From NCBI GenBank assembly GCA_030684695.1, contig JAUXXX010000020.1, positions 31,933-95,932 of the forward strand: 64,000 bases of DNA. Direction: 5' to 3'. The notes beneath the pieces are model-generated. The model did no database searches, was not told the origin of the DNA, and saw only the letters and a list, made by a program, of their open reading frames with translations. The position numbers were made by a program, and so were the translations under genes. This document shows positions 7,956 to 16,448 of the stretch, piece after piece; position 1 is the first letter of the stretch; each line of letters begins with the position of its first letter. This DNA comes from a bacterium (GTDB lineage Bacteria; Bacillota_I; Bacilli_A; Izemoplasmatales; Hujiaoplasmataceae).

Positions 7956-8807
7956 TTAGACTCCTACTAAATCACGGTAACAAGTTAACGTGTTTTCTAA
8001 CAAACATGCAATCGTCATTGGACCAACTCCACCTGGTACGGGGGTGAGATACGCTGCGATTGGAAAAACAGAATCATAATCCACGTCGCCCTTAATGACT
8101 CCGTCTACTTTGGAAATCCCCACATCAATCACTGTCGCTCCTATTTTTACATAGGAGGAATCAATCATGTTAGGAACTCCGATGGCAGCGATTAAAATAT
8201 CTGCTTCTTTGCAAACAGCACGCAAATCTGCTGTTTTCGAATGACAAATGGTAACCGTCGCATGATCTTTTAATAACAATGCCGCCATTGGTTTTCCAAC
8301 AATTTGGCTTCTTCCAATCACAACAGCTCTTTTTCCTAGGATACGAACTTGATATGTTTGTAACAACCTCATCACACCTAAAGGGGTACATGGTACCAGA
8401 TGCGGAAACCCATTGGAAAGTTTTGCGACATTGGTCCAAGTGAAGCCATCTACATCTTTGGATGGAGAAATTTGATTGATAATGAAGTCGCTATTTAAAT
8501 GTTTGGGAATGGGAAGTTGTAATAAAATCCCATGTACGTTGCTGTCTTGGTTTAATTGATGGATAATTTCTAAGACTTCAGCTTGTGAAGTAGTGTCTTC
8601 TTTTTTTATGATGGTACTTTTGATTCCCGCTTTTTGACAAGCCAACTCTTTGCCTCTGACATAGGACATTGAAGCGGCGTTATCTCCAATTAAGAGGACC
8701 ACCAAATGTGGAATAATGTGATATTTTGCAATCAGTTCACTCGTTTGAATTTTTATTTGTTCACGCAACGCTATTGCTGTTTGTTTTCCATCCATCAGTT
8801 GAGCCAT
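7956..8807 (-). CDS. folD: Bifunctional methylenetetrahydrofolate dehydrogenase/cyclohydrolase FolD
   Basis: A 283-aa enzyme that interconverts 5,10-methylene-THF and 10-formyl-THF, supplying formyl groups for purines. Seen: the SYVRGKELACQKAG segment with the catalytic Tyr/Lys region near 49-62, the VHGILLQLPIP motif near 95-105, the VIGRSQIVGKPMA nucleotide-binding loop near 162-174, and the C-terminal PVPGGVGPMTIACLLENT near 257-274. Length is typical. It sits 3 nt after the flavin-reductase gene and 1 nt before purB, in a compact minus-strand operon that joins one-carbon metabolism to purine synthesis. glyA, which generates methylene-THF, is at 56.4 kb. Confidence 0.95.
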   Translation of the reverse strand: MAQLMDGKQTAIALREQIKIQTSELIAKYHIIPHLVVLLIGDNAASMSYVRGKELACQKAGIKSTIIKKEDTTSQAEVLEIIHQLNQDSNVHGILLQLPIPKHLNSDFIINQISPSKDVDGFTWTNVAKLSNGFPHLVPCTPLGVMRLLQTYQVRILGKRAVVIGRSQIVGKPMAALLLKDHATVTICHSKTADLRAVCKEADILIAAIGVPNMIDSSYVKIGATVIDVGISKVDGVIKGDVDYDSVFPIAAYLTPVPGGVGPMTIACLLENTLTCYRDLVGV

Positions 8808-8810
8808 GGG

Positions 8811-9332
8811 TTACACATCCTTTCGAGTTCTATAAATATCGACTACTTCAGCGTAGTATGCAATGTGCATGGAATCATTCCCTGGAGAATAGTATCTGTT
8901 CAATATATCTTCTGGAATATGATCTTTATCCAGCAATTGTTTGTATATGACCTTGCATTCCATGTGCAAAGGGCATTGTTCAATAATTGGTGCATCGATG
9001 GTTCTTGCTTCTTTTGTAGTTAAACCTGCTAGTGCAAATTTATTAACTCCTTCTCCTCGAATGGACCCACAAATTGAAATGGCTTTTTTTAAATCAGTCT
9101 GAATCGGAATACTTAATGTAAAGCAGTTCGCTGCTTCAAGTAATTGGTATGAATACCGAACGTCACGAACGTAAACAATCACCATTGCTTTTCCCCAATG
9201 AAATAAAATCCCACCCCACCCAATAATCATGGTGTTATCAATGGAACCAAAACGAGTGTTTAAAAAAATACCTGATTTCATCAAAGACATGACTTCTGTT
9301 GATACTTCATTCAATGAAACGGACTCAATCAT
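8811..9332 (-). CDS. Flavin reductase-like FMN-binding domain protein
   Basis: A 173-aa protein of the flavin reductase / FMN-binding split-barrel family. Supporting segments are the N-terminal LMKSGIFLNTRF, then MIIGWGGILFHWGKAMVIVYVRDVRYSYQLLEAANCFTLSIP, and a C-terminal part with HMECKVIYKQLLDKD. Such proteins bind FMN and transfer electrons to unknown acceptors. The start at 9332 is chosen because a TATAAT -10 (9354-9359) sits just upstream, so the longer upstream frame would begin before the transcript, and AAAGGA lies about 10 nt before the ATG. It is the first gene of the run with folD, purB and patB. The substrate is unknown. Confidence 0.75.
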   Translation of the reverse strand: MIESVSLNEVSTEVMSLMKSGIFLNTRFGSIDNTMIIGWGGILFHWGKAMVIVYVRDVRYSYQLLEAANCFTLSIPIQTDLKKAISICGSIRGEGVNKFALAGLTTKEARTIDAPIIEQCPLHMECKVIYKQLLDKDHIPEDILNRYYSPGNDSMHIAYYAEVVDIYRTRKDV

Positions 9333-9353
9333 GACTTCACATCCTTTGGGGTA

Positions 9354-9359
9354 ATTATA
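9354..9359 (-). promoter_or_regulatory. -10 element of the flavin reductase-folD-purB operon
   Basis: TATAAT on the minus strand, preceded by a G-rich tract with no clear -35. It lies about 22 nt upstream of the chosen start at 9332 and argues against the longer reading frame. Confidence 0.5.
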
Positions 9360-9454
9360 CCACAATCGCCTTTGATGTGGTAGGGTCCTTACAGAGGTGC
9401 TCAATAATTCTTAAAAAAGAATCAAGAATTCTCTAAAATATCACATGTTTGTGC

Positions 9455-9460
9455 TACAAT
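9455..9460 (+). promoter_or_regulatory. -10 element of the tyrA-aro operon, with upstream inverted repeat
   Basis: TACAAT lies 30 nt before the tyrA ATG, with no good -35. An inverted repeat, AATTCTT (9406-9412) and AAGAATT (9424-9430), lies immediately upstream in the divergent spacer and could be an operator. No leader long enough for a T-box or riboswitch is present. Confidence 0.4.
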
Positions 9461-9490
9461 ATTTGAGTATAAACGAAAGGTGGTGAGTGG

Positions 9491-10327
9491 ATGAAAATCG
9501 GAATTATCGGTCTAGGATTGATGGGCGGAAGCATCGCCATGAAACTTCATGAGACACATGAAGTATTTGGATTTGATATCAATCAATCGACCATTGATTA
9601 TGCCATCAAGCATAAAATGATCGATGGCGGAAGTACTTGTGTTGATCATTTTTTTTCTGATTTGGAAGTCGTCTATCTTTGTTTGTATCCCACTCAAATA
9701 GTCCCATTTATTCAAAACAATCAATCTTTCATCCGACCAAATACTGTAGTGATTGATATTGCTGGAATTAAACTGCCTCTCCAAAAAAAGGTGCTACCGA
9801 TTTTGCGTGAGGACATTGATTTTGTCTTAACACACCCAATAGCTGGAAGAGAAAAGATTGGCATTCAACACGCTAAGTCTAGTATCTTTCATAATGCGAA
9901 CTACATTATTACGCCTACATCGCTCAATAAAGAATCATCTTTAGAAATAGTGGAATCTTTGGCAAAATCCATGGGATTCAAAACCATTACTCGAGTAGAT
10001 GCTTTCACACATGATGATATTATCGCCTATACTTCTCAACTCACACATGCCATCTCTTTGGCATTGGTTCATAGTGAAGAAGACTCCATAAATGTCAGTT
10101 CTTTTATTGGGGATTCGTACAGAGATTTAACTAGAATAGCGATGATCAATGAACCATTATGGAGTGAATTATTCATTGAAAATAAAGAAGCTTTATTGTC
10201 TAAAATTAGCGCTTTCCAAGAATCGTTATCCTTGTTAAAAAGCACCATTGAATCTTCTGATTCTAATGTGTTACAAGATTACATGACCTATGTGAAGAAC
10301 AAGCGTTTAAAAATTGAAAAGGGGTAA
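9491..10327 (+). CDS. tyrA: Prephenate dehydrogenase
   Basis: A 278-aa NAD(P)-dependent enzyme converting prephenate to 4-hydroxyphenylpyruvate, the penultimate tyrosine precursor. The N-terminal Rossmann motif GIIGLGLMGGSIAMKL is clear. HPIAGREKIGIQHA near residues 117-130 is the conserved prephenate-site segment, and the C-terminal helical domain contains HAISLAL and SFIGDSYRDLTRIA. There is no C-terminal ACT domain, so feedback inhibition by tyrosine through ACT is not expected. It is the first gene of the aromatic operon, 3 nt before aroA. No chorismate mutase gene is visible in the operon, although prephenate must be formed from chorismate. Confidence 0.9.
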   Translation: MKIGIIGLGLMGGSIAMKLHETHEVFGFDINQSTIDYAIKHKMIDGGSTCVDHFFSDLEVVYLCLYPTQIVPFIQNNQSFIRPNTVVIDIAGIKLPLQKKVLPILREDIDFVLTHPIAGREKIGIQHAKSSIFHNANYIITPTSLNKESSLEIVESLAKSMGFKTITRVDAFTHDDIIAYTSQLTHAISLALVHSEEDSINVSSFIGDSYRDLTRIAMINEPLWSELFIENKEALLSKISAFQESLSLLKSTIESSDSNVLQDYMTYVKNKRLKIEKG

Positions 10328-10330
10328 GTT

Positions 10331-11602
10331 ATGAATGCAATCATTGAACCAAAACCAATCCTTGGAACTGTCTTAATTCCCCCCTCCAAAAGTTGCTCAC
10401 ACAGAGCCATTATTTGTGCTTCTCTTGCCAAAGGAAAAAGTGTGATAAACAATATTATATTGTCCGATGATATCATTGCGACTGTAGAAGCCATGGAGAA
10501 GATTGGTGCTAGAATCATCAAGAATCCCTATCAATTGGTGATTCACGGCCAAGGCAAAGTAATCATTGGAGACGACAATTTTATCGATTGTAAAGAATCT
10601 GGATCCACCATCCGGTTTTTAATGCCCGTGATGGCTTTGTCCAAACAAAAAGTCGTGTTTACTGGTAAAGCAGGCTTGTTTAAAAGACCCATGAGTGTGT
10701 ATGAAGACTTGTTCAATCAAATGGGTTTTTTGTATCAACAATCGGAAAAAGGAATTATCTTAAGCGGCTCACTACAGTCTGGAAGTTTTGAACTTCCAGG
10801 CAACTTATCCAGTCAATTTATCTCAGGTTTATTGTTTGCACTTCCTTTATTAAAAGAAGATTCAACGATTACGTTAACTACCACTTTGGAATCTGCAGAA
10901 TATGTGGATATTACCATTCATATTTTAAAGCAATTTGGTATCCAAATTCATGTTCTTGATAATGGCTATCACATTCCAGGAAATCAGTCGTATCAAGCAA
11001 CGACTGTGGAAGTAGAATCCGATTATTCACAACTCGCTTTTTTTGCGGTAGCTGGAAGCCTCAGTGGACCCATCAATGTCAAAAAATTCAAAAGTACCAT
11101 TTCTGCTCAACCTGATCGGCGCATCATTGATTACATCAATCAAATGGGGGGTTCCATCATTCACAAAGGAAATGAATACTGCATCAAAAAGTCTAAAACC
11201 ACTGGTCGAACCATCGATGTGAGTCAATGCCCAGATATCGCTCCTATTTTAGCCTTACTCGGTGCTTTATCCACTGGAAAAACCGTAATAGAAAATGCCT
11301 CTCGCTTGAAACTAAAAGAATCCAATCGTTTAAAAACAACTTTCGATACCTTACAAATGTTTGGTGTTGATGTCGAAATGACAGAAGATTCCTTAATCAT
11401 CCAAGGAGAAAACAAAGCCTTGAATGGCGGAGTTTTTGATTCCTTTGGGGATCATCGAATCGCGATGATGATTGCCATTGGTGCTATACGTGCAAAAGGT
11501 CCAGTACTTATTAAAAACGCAGAATCTGTGAACAAATCCTACCCTCACTTTTTTGATGATTACATCAGTTTGGGTGGCGAAGTTCATTTTACGGAGAATT
11601 AA
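10331..11602 (+). CDS. aroA: 3-phosphoshikimate 1-carboxyvinyltransferase (EPSP synthase)
   Basis: A 423-aa enzyme that joins PEP to shikimate-3-phosphate. The N-terminal PPSKSCSHRAIICASLA motif provides the PEP/S3P-binding lysine, serine and arginine. ESGSTIRFLMPV near residue 87, LPGNLSSQFISGLLFALPL near 155, and a C-terminal KESNRLKTT and FGDHRIAMMIAIGA complete the family signature. Length is typical. It lies 3 nt after tyrA and 2 nt before aroB. The conserved GNAGT-type glyphosate loop is represented here by ESGSTIRF, as in class II-like enzymes, so reduced glyphosate sensitivity is possible but not shown. Confidence 0.95.
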   Translation: MNAIIEPKPILGTVLIPPSKSCSHRAIICASLAKGKSVINNIILSDDIIATVEAMEKIGARIIKNPYQLVIHGQGKVIIGDDNFIDCKESGSTIRFLMPVMALSKQKVVFTGKAGLFKRPMSVYEDLFNQMGFLYQQSEKGIILSGSLQSGSFELPGNLSSQFISGLLFALPLLKEDSTITLTTTLESAEYVDITIHILKQFGIQIHVLDNGYHIPGNQSYQATTVEVESDYSQLAFFAVAGSLSGPINVKKFKSTISAQPDRRIIDYINQMGGSIIHKGNEYCIKKSKTTGRTIDVSQCPDIAPILALLGALSTGKTVIENASRLKLKESNRLKTTFDTLQMFGVDVEMTEDSLIIQGENKALNGGVFDSFGDHRIAMMIAIGAIRAKGPVLIKNAESVNKSYPHFFDDYISLGGEVHFTEN

Positions 11603-11604
11603 CC

Positions 11605-12606
11605 ATGAAAAAACTAACTGTTTCCACACGTTTCTTTGATTATGATATTTTCGTTATGCCAAAGCTCATTCAAAACGTAGCTTCTTTTTTGGATGTTCAG
11701 AAGACGTATGTCATTATCACAGACTCTGGGGTTCCGGTTAGTTATCTAACAACACTTCAGTCACAAATCAATGTGTTATATACAAAAATTATCCCTCAAG
11801 GGGAATCTTCCAAATCCATGAACCAATATCATGAGATTATCGAAGAATTGATTCATCATGAGATTAAAAAAGATACCTTCATTCTAGCTTTAGGCGGTGG
11901 CGTTGTTGGTGATTTGGCAGGATTCGTTGCATCTACGTACCTACGAGGTGTTCCGTTTATTCAAATTCCAACCACACTTCTGTCTCAAGTGGATTCTTCC
12001 ATTGGTGGGAAAGTAGCGATCAATTCCAACACTGCGAAGAACATGATTGGTCAGTTTTATCCACCTCTTAAAGTGCTTATTGACCCTTCGCTTCTACATA
12101 CTCTTCCCCCAAGACAAATCGCCAACGGATTTGCGGAAATCATCAAGATCGCTGCTATTTCTGACGCTGATTTTTTTGAGAGACTGGAAAAAGGATTCAT
12201 TGTAGAAGAACTGGAAGATATTATTTTTCGTGCACTAGAACTTAAAAAACGGTTTGTGGAAGCAGACGAACTTGATCAAGGGATTCGTCAAGCTTTAAAC
12301 TTTGGTCATACCTTCGGTCATGCCATTGAACAGTATTATCACTATGATGAATACTTGCACGGAGAAGCTGTAGCCATTGGTATGGTACTGATTGTATCAA
12401 GCGAAGAAGTAAAAAGCCGTTTAAGAAAAATACTCACAAAATATCAGTTACCAACCGAATGTCCGACATCCATCCCCGAATTGTATCCCATTATTCAACG
12501 GGATAAAAAATCTACAAGACATCAATTTTTAGCCATTGATGTGCCTCAAATTGGCCAATTTATCATTCGCCCATTCGGGGTTCTCTCGAAAGGAGCATTC
12601 CAATGA
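11605..12606 (+). CDS. aroB: 3-dehydroquinate synthase
   Basis: A 333-aa NAD- and divalent-metal-dependent cyclase converting DAHP to 3-dehydroquinate. Seen: GGGVVGDLAGFVASTYLRG near residues 98-116 (NAD binding), IPTTLLSQVDSSIGGKVAIN near 121-140, and the metal-ligand segments NFGHTFGHAIE near 232-242 and HGEAVAIGM near 252-260. It is slightly shorter than the usual 340-360 aa but contains all core motifs. GGAGA lies 6 nt before the ATG. The end overlaps the aroC start by 4 bp, so translation is coupled. Confidence 0.95.
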   Translation: MKKLTVSTRFFDYDIFVMPKLIQNVASFLDVQKTYVIITDSGVPVSYLTTLQSQINVLYTKIIPQGESSKSMNQYHEIIEELIHHEIKKDTFILALGGGVVGDLAGFVASTYLRGVPFIQIPTTLLSQVDSSIGGKVAINSNTAKNMIGQFYPPLKVLIDPSLLHTLPPRQIANGFAEIIKIAAISDADFFERLEKGFIVEELEDIIFRALELKKRFVEADELDQGIRQALNFGHTFGHAIEQYYHYDEYLHGEAVAIGMVLIVSSEEVKSRLRKILTKYQLPTECPTSIPELYPIIQRDKKSTRHQFLAIDVPQIGQFIIRPFGVLSKGAFQ

Positions 12607-13700
12607 ATACCATAGGAAAAAACATACAAATTACCGTATTTGGAGAGTCTCACGGACAAACAATCGGTGTTGTTATTGATGGACTTGAAGCTGGAATAGC
12701 GCTCGATATAGACGCTATTCATTTTGAACTACTCAAGCGAAGACCAAAAAGTAAGGTTTCTACACCACGGGTAGAATTAGATGAATTCAACATTGTATCT
12801 GGATATTCCGGTGGCGTATTAACGGGAGCTGCCTTAACGATTTTAGTACCCAATACCAATACTGCTTCAAGTGATTATGATCAAACAGCATTCATTCCTC
12901 GTCCTGGACACGCGGATTACCCTGCTTATGTGAAATACAATGGCTTCCATGACAAACGTGGTGGTGGAATATTTTCCGGACGAATGACGGTATTGTTGGT
13001 CATTGCTGGTGCGATTGCCAAGCAAATTTTGGAACGAAAGGGCGTAATTATTGCTTCCCATATCGACCGTATTGGATCAGTCGTAGATTCCACGTTTCCT
13101 CCACTAGGAGAAGACATCAACGTGTTAAAGCGTCTTCAAACAATGGATTTTCCAGTCATAGAACCCGCAAAGGAATCGTTAATGAAACAAGTAATCCTCG
13201 ATGCTCTTGAACAAAATGATTCCGTTGGAGGCTCCATTGAATCCATTATCCAAGGAGTACAAGCAGGAATTGGCGAGCCGTTGTATCGTTCGATTGAATC
13301 TACTTTAGCACAATATCTTTTCTCGATTCCAGCCATCAAAGGGGTAAGTTTTGGAGACGGTTTCGAGTTTGCAAAACAAACCGGTACTCAGTCTTCCGAT
13401 GGCTACACGCAAAAAGATGGTCAAATTCAAACCATTGCGAATCACAATGGTGGAATCTTGGGTGGCATTTCTACTTCTATGCCTATCATCGTTCATACCG
13501 TATTTAAACCAACTTCCTCCATTGCTTCTTCTCAAGTAAGTGTGGATTTATTGACCAATCAAGGTGTCCATTTAGAAATAAAGGGACGACATGATCCAGC
13601 TATTGTCAACCGAGGGATTCATGTTGTAAATGCTGTCTTATATATAGGAATGTTGGATTTATATTTAGACACATATCCAAGAAGTTGGATGAAAGAATGA
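12603..13700 (+). CDS. aroC: Chorismate synthase
   Basis: A 365-aa enzyme that converts EPSP to chorismate using reduced FMN. The signatures GESHGQTIGVVIDG (residues 14-27), RPGHADYPAYVKY (near 99-111), GGGIFSGRMT (near 120-129) and the C-terminal KGRHDPAIVNRG are all present. Length is typical of the bacterial family. It overlaps aroB by 4 bp at its start and the following fusion gene by 4 bp at its end. A separate flavin reductase would be needed to supply reduced FMN if the enzyme is monofunctional; the 8.8-9.3 kb gene is one candidate, by proximity only. Confidence 0.95.
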   Translation: MNTIGKNIQITVFGESHGQTIGVVIDGLEAGIALDIDAIHFELLKRRPKSKVSTPRVELDEFNIVSGYSGGVLTGAALTILVPNTNTASSDYDQTAFIPRPGHADYPAYVKYNGFHDKRGGGIFSGRMTVLLVIAGAIAKQILERKGVIIASHIDRIGSVVDSTFPPLGEDINVLKRLQTMDFPVIEPAKESLMKQVILDALEQNDSVGGSIESIIQGVQAGIGEPLYRSIESTLAQYLFSIPAIKGVSFGDGFEFAKQTGTQSSDGYTQKDGQIQTIANHNGGILGGISTSMPIIVHTVFKPTSSIASSQVSVDLLTNQGVHLEIKGRHDPAIVNRGIHVVNAVLYIGMLDLYLDTYPRSWMKE

Positions 13701-14956
13701 ATGGGTTAGTAGGCAAACAACTGACTCATAGTTTATCGCCTTTGATTCATAACTATTTTGGTTATCCCAATTATCAACTCATTGAAACACAAAATATCGC
13801 AGCTTTTTTACAACAAAAGAATTTTGAAATGGTCAACATAACCATCCCTTATAAAGAAATGGTTCTCCCCTTTTTGGATGTCATTGACCCACTTGCCAAA
13901 GAGATTGGTGCGGTCAACACGATTATTCATAAAAACAACCAATTGTATGGGTATAATACAGACTATATCGGATTACTTTCAGCGCTTGATTCTTTACATC
14001 TTTCCTTAAAGAATCAACGGGTCGTCATCACAGGTAATGGAGGTATGGCTAAGTGTGCTCACATCTTGTGTCTTCATGAACATGCATACTCGATTCATCA
14101 TCTTGTTCGAACAAAAAAAGATCATTTTGATGTATCATTTGATGAAATAGCTTCCTTACAACAGACAACCGTGTTGATTCAAACCACCCCCGTTGGGATG
14201 TATCCAATGCTTAATGAAACCTTGCCTTTTTCCTTACATCAATTTCCTCATCTCATCGGGATGATAGAAACGATTTATAACCCTTATCGAACTGATTTGT
14301 TAATTCAAGCTTCTCAATTAAGAATTCCTTCTACCAACGGATTACACCAGTTGGTCGTTCAAGCAAAACAAGCAAGAGAGCTCGCAGATCAACGAATCAT
14401 TCCTCAAGAACTGATTACCAAAGTGCTTCAAACAGTACGAAAAGTTACATTGAATGTGGTCTTAATTGGTCTTCCTATGTCTGGTAAGTCTTCGATTGGA
14501 AAACTATTGGCTACCCGATGGAATAAATCATGGATTGATACCGATCAAGCCATCGAAGAAATTCAACACCAAACAATTGATGAAATATTTGATTTATTAG
14601 GTGAACAAAGCTTCCGACAAATGGAACTTGACTATGCATTATCGATTCAACACCTGAAGAATACAATCATTTCAACGGGTGGTGGAATGATTGAACAAAT
14701 CCCCCTAATAAACGCATTAAAACGCAATGGAATTTTGATCTATTTAGAAAAACAGCCTGTTCAAACCAAAGGGCTTGACATGACGGGTCGTCCACTGTTA
14801 AAATTTCCCGAAGCGATGTTTAAACTCCATGAAAAACGTGCTCCCTTATATCAAAAACACGCTGACATCATCATCAACGCAAATCAACCTTATGAGCAAA
14901 TTTTAAGGGAAATCGAGGAAAAATTCGATGAAATTACTCGTTTTAGGCGGTCCTAA
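13697..14956 (+). CDS. aroE-aroK: Shikimate dehydrogenase-shikimate kinase fusion (AroE-AroK)
   Basis: A bifunctional 419-aa protein. Residues about 1-250 are AroE: LVGKQLTHSLSPLIHNYF at the N-terminus, NITIPYKE with the catalytic Lys near 54-61, GAVNTI near 76, YNTDYIG near 91 and the NADPH loop VVITGNGGMAKCA near 115-127. From about 252 a complete shikimate kinase follows: Walker A VLIGLPMSGKSSIGK near 255-269, DTDQAIEE near 281, the FRQME segment and STGGGMI near 325. The protein thus catalyses dehydroshikimate reduction and then shikimate phosphorylation. The ATG at 13697 is chosen because it makes an ATGA overlap with aroC; a TTG at 13685 is the alternative. There is no stop or frameshift between the domains. 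Confidence 0.9.
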   Translation: MNGLVGKQLTHSLSPLIHNYFGYPNYQLIETQNIAAFLQQKNFEMVNITIPYKEMVLPFLDVIDPLAKEIGAVNTIIHKNNQLYGYNTDYIGLLSALDSLHLSLKNQRVVITGNGGMAKCAHILCLHEHAYSIHHLVRTKKDHFDVSFDEIASLQQTTVLIQTTPVGMYPMLNETLPFSLHQFPHLIGMIETIYNPYRTDLLIQASQLRIPSTNGLHQLVVQAKQARELADQRIIPQELITKVLQTVRKVTLNVVLIGLPMSGKSSIGKLLATRWNKSWIDTDQAIEEIQHQTIDEIFDLLGEQSFRQMELDYALSIQHLKNTIISTGGGMIEQIPLINALKRNGILIYLEKQPVQTKGLDMTGRPLLKFPEAMFKLHEKRAPLYQKHADIIINANQPYEQILREIEEKFDEITRFRRS

Positions 14957-15362
14957 TCTCAATTTTTTGGGTATTCGTGAAGTTGGTATCTATGGTCTTA
15001 TGACCTATACCGACTTAATTCATGACATTCAAGAGTATGCGTTATCTTATGGAATTGAAACGCTCTTTTTCCAATCGAATCATGAAGGTGAACTCATTGA
15101 CTATCTACAATCACACTACCGTGAAATCGATGGCATTATTATCAATCCAGGAGCGTTGACCCATTATTCGTATGCCCTATACGATTGTTTAAAAAGTATT
15201 CCTGTCTGTGCGATTGAAGTTCACCTAAGTGACATCCATCAACGCGAACCGTTTCGGCGCATTTCGGTCATCAAAGACGCCTGCATTGCTCAAATTTGCG
15301 GCAAAGGTCTTCACAGTTATTTAGAAGCCATCGACCGATTTCGAAAGGACAAACAATCATGA
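14928..15362 (+). CDS. aroQ: 3-dehydroquinate dehydratase, type II
   Basis: A 144-aa dodecameric-type dehydroquinase that converts 3-dehydroquinate to 3-dehydroshikimate. The N-terminal GGPNLNFLGIRE and the QSNHEGELID segment near residue 48 are characteristic. IINPGALTHYSYALYD near 73-88 and EVHLSDIHQREPFR near 100-113 contain the catalytic His/Arg region. Length matches the family (about 145). It starts 29 bp inside the preceding fusion gene and ends with an ATGA overlap with the DAHP synthase gene, which shows tight translational coupling. Confidence 0.93.
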   Translation: MKLLVLGGPNLNFLGIREVGIYGLMTYTDLIHDIQEYALSYGIETLFFQSNHEGELIDYLQSHYREIDGIIINPGALTHYSYALYDCLKSIPVCAIEVHLSDIHQREPFRRISVIKDACIAQICGKGLHSYLEAIDRFRKDKQS

Positions 15363-16375
15363 TTATTAAATTTAAAGAAGGTACCAGCCGAAGTGATATT
15401 GAATCCATGCGTCAATACCTTATGGGTCGTGGATTTGAAATTCACGAATCCATCGGTCAAAGCATTACATTATTTGGGGTAGTAGGCGATACTACAAAAT
15501 ATGACATCAATAGTCTCTATGCCTTTAAATACATCGATACTGTCGTACGCATCCAAGAACCATTTAAGAAAGTAAACCGTAAAATCAAGCCAACAGACAC
15601 CATAGTAGATTGTGGAGGTGTTTTGGTAGGTGGAAACAACATTGTCATCATTGGTGGGCCGTGTGCCGTGGAATCTGCAGAACAAATCGACTTAACCACT
15701 TCTTTGGTAAAAGAAGCTGGTGCGAAAATGCTTCGAGCCGGTGCTTATAAACCAAGAACGTCTCCTTACTCCTTCCAAGGAATGGGAAAAAGTGGCCTTG
15801 ATTTACTAAAAGAGATGAAAGACAAATACCATTTGCCGATTGTTTCAGAATTAATGGATATTGATGATCTGCCTTATTTTATGGATACGGTAGATGTCAT
15901 CCAAGTAGGCGCACGAAACATGCAAAACTTCGCTTTATTAAAAGAACTTGGTAAAATTAACAAACCCATTTTGCTAAAAAGAGGTCTGGCAAGCACCATT
16001 GAAGAATGGTTAATGTCCGCAGAATACATTTTAGCAGGTGGAAACCCCAATGTCATATTATGTGAACGTGGCATTCGAACCTTTGAAACGCAAACACGAA
16101 ATACTTTAGACATTTCTGCCATTCCTGTGATTAAAAAATTAACTCACTTGCCAATCATCATCGATCCAAGTCACGCAAGCGGACGCTGGGAATATGTCGA
16201 ATCCTTGGCAAGAGCTGCCATCGCAGCTGGAGCAGATGGATTAATCGTTGAAGTTCATCCAGAACCAGAAAAAGCATTATCGGATGGGCAACAATCCTTA
16301 AAACCAGAACGTTTTGAAGAGTTGGTCAAAGTTTGTCGTAAAATCGCTTTGGCTGTAGATCGTACCCTAGACTAA
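15359..16375 (+). CDS. aroF: 3-deoxy-7-phosphoheptulonate (DAHP) synthase, type I-beta
   Basis: A 338-aa enzyme for the first committed step, condensing PEP with erythrose-4-phosphate. Residues about 1-70 form a ferredoxin-like regulatory domain, as in Thermotoga-type DAHP synthases where it mediates Tyr/Phe inhibition. The TIM barrel follows: GGPCAVES near 99-106, RAGAYKPRTSPYSFQG near 125-140, LLKRGLAST near 206, and IIDPSHASGR near 266-275. The ATG at 15359 has AAAGGA upstream and an ATGA overlap with aroQ. The initiating enzyme is encoded last in the operon. A 13-bp inverted repeat follows. Confidence 0.93.
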   Translation: MIIKFKEGTSRSDIESMRQYLMGRGFEIHESIGQSITLFGVVGDTTKYDINSLYAFKYIDTVVRIQEPFKKVNRKIKPTDTIVDCGGVLVGGNNIVIIGGPCAVESAEQIDLTTSLVKEAGAKMLRAGAYKPRTSPYSFQGMGKSGLDLLKEMKDKYHLPIVSELMDIDDLPYFMDTVDVIQVGARNMQNFALLKELGKINKPILLKRGLASTIEEWLMSAEYILAGGNPNVILCERGIRTFETQTRNTLDISAIPVIKKLTHLPIIIDPSHASGRWEYVESLARAAIAAGADGLIVEVHPEPEKALSDGQQSLKPERFEELVKVCRKIALAVDRTLD

Positions 16376-16390
16376 ATAAAATTAAAATAT

Positions 16391-16431
16391 GAATGGCATT
16401 GTCAATATGTAGAATATCGACAATGCCATTC
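16391..16431. terminator. Bidirectional terminator-like hairpin
   Basis: GAATGGCATTGTC (16391-16403) and GACAATGCCATTC (16419-16431) form a perfect 13-bp stem between convergent genes. The T-tracts on both sides are weak, so termination may be partial. Confidence 0.65.
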
Positions 16432-16448
16432 ATCTATAAATAAGTTCT

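Noticed and set aside
8706-9023. Two plus-strand open frames across folD and the flavin reductase gene.
   Set aside because: They overlap well-supported genes on the other strand, and the proteins have no recognisable domain.
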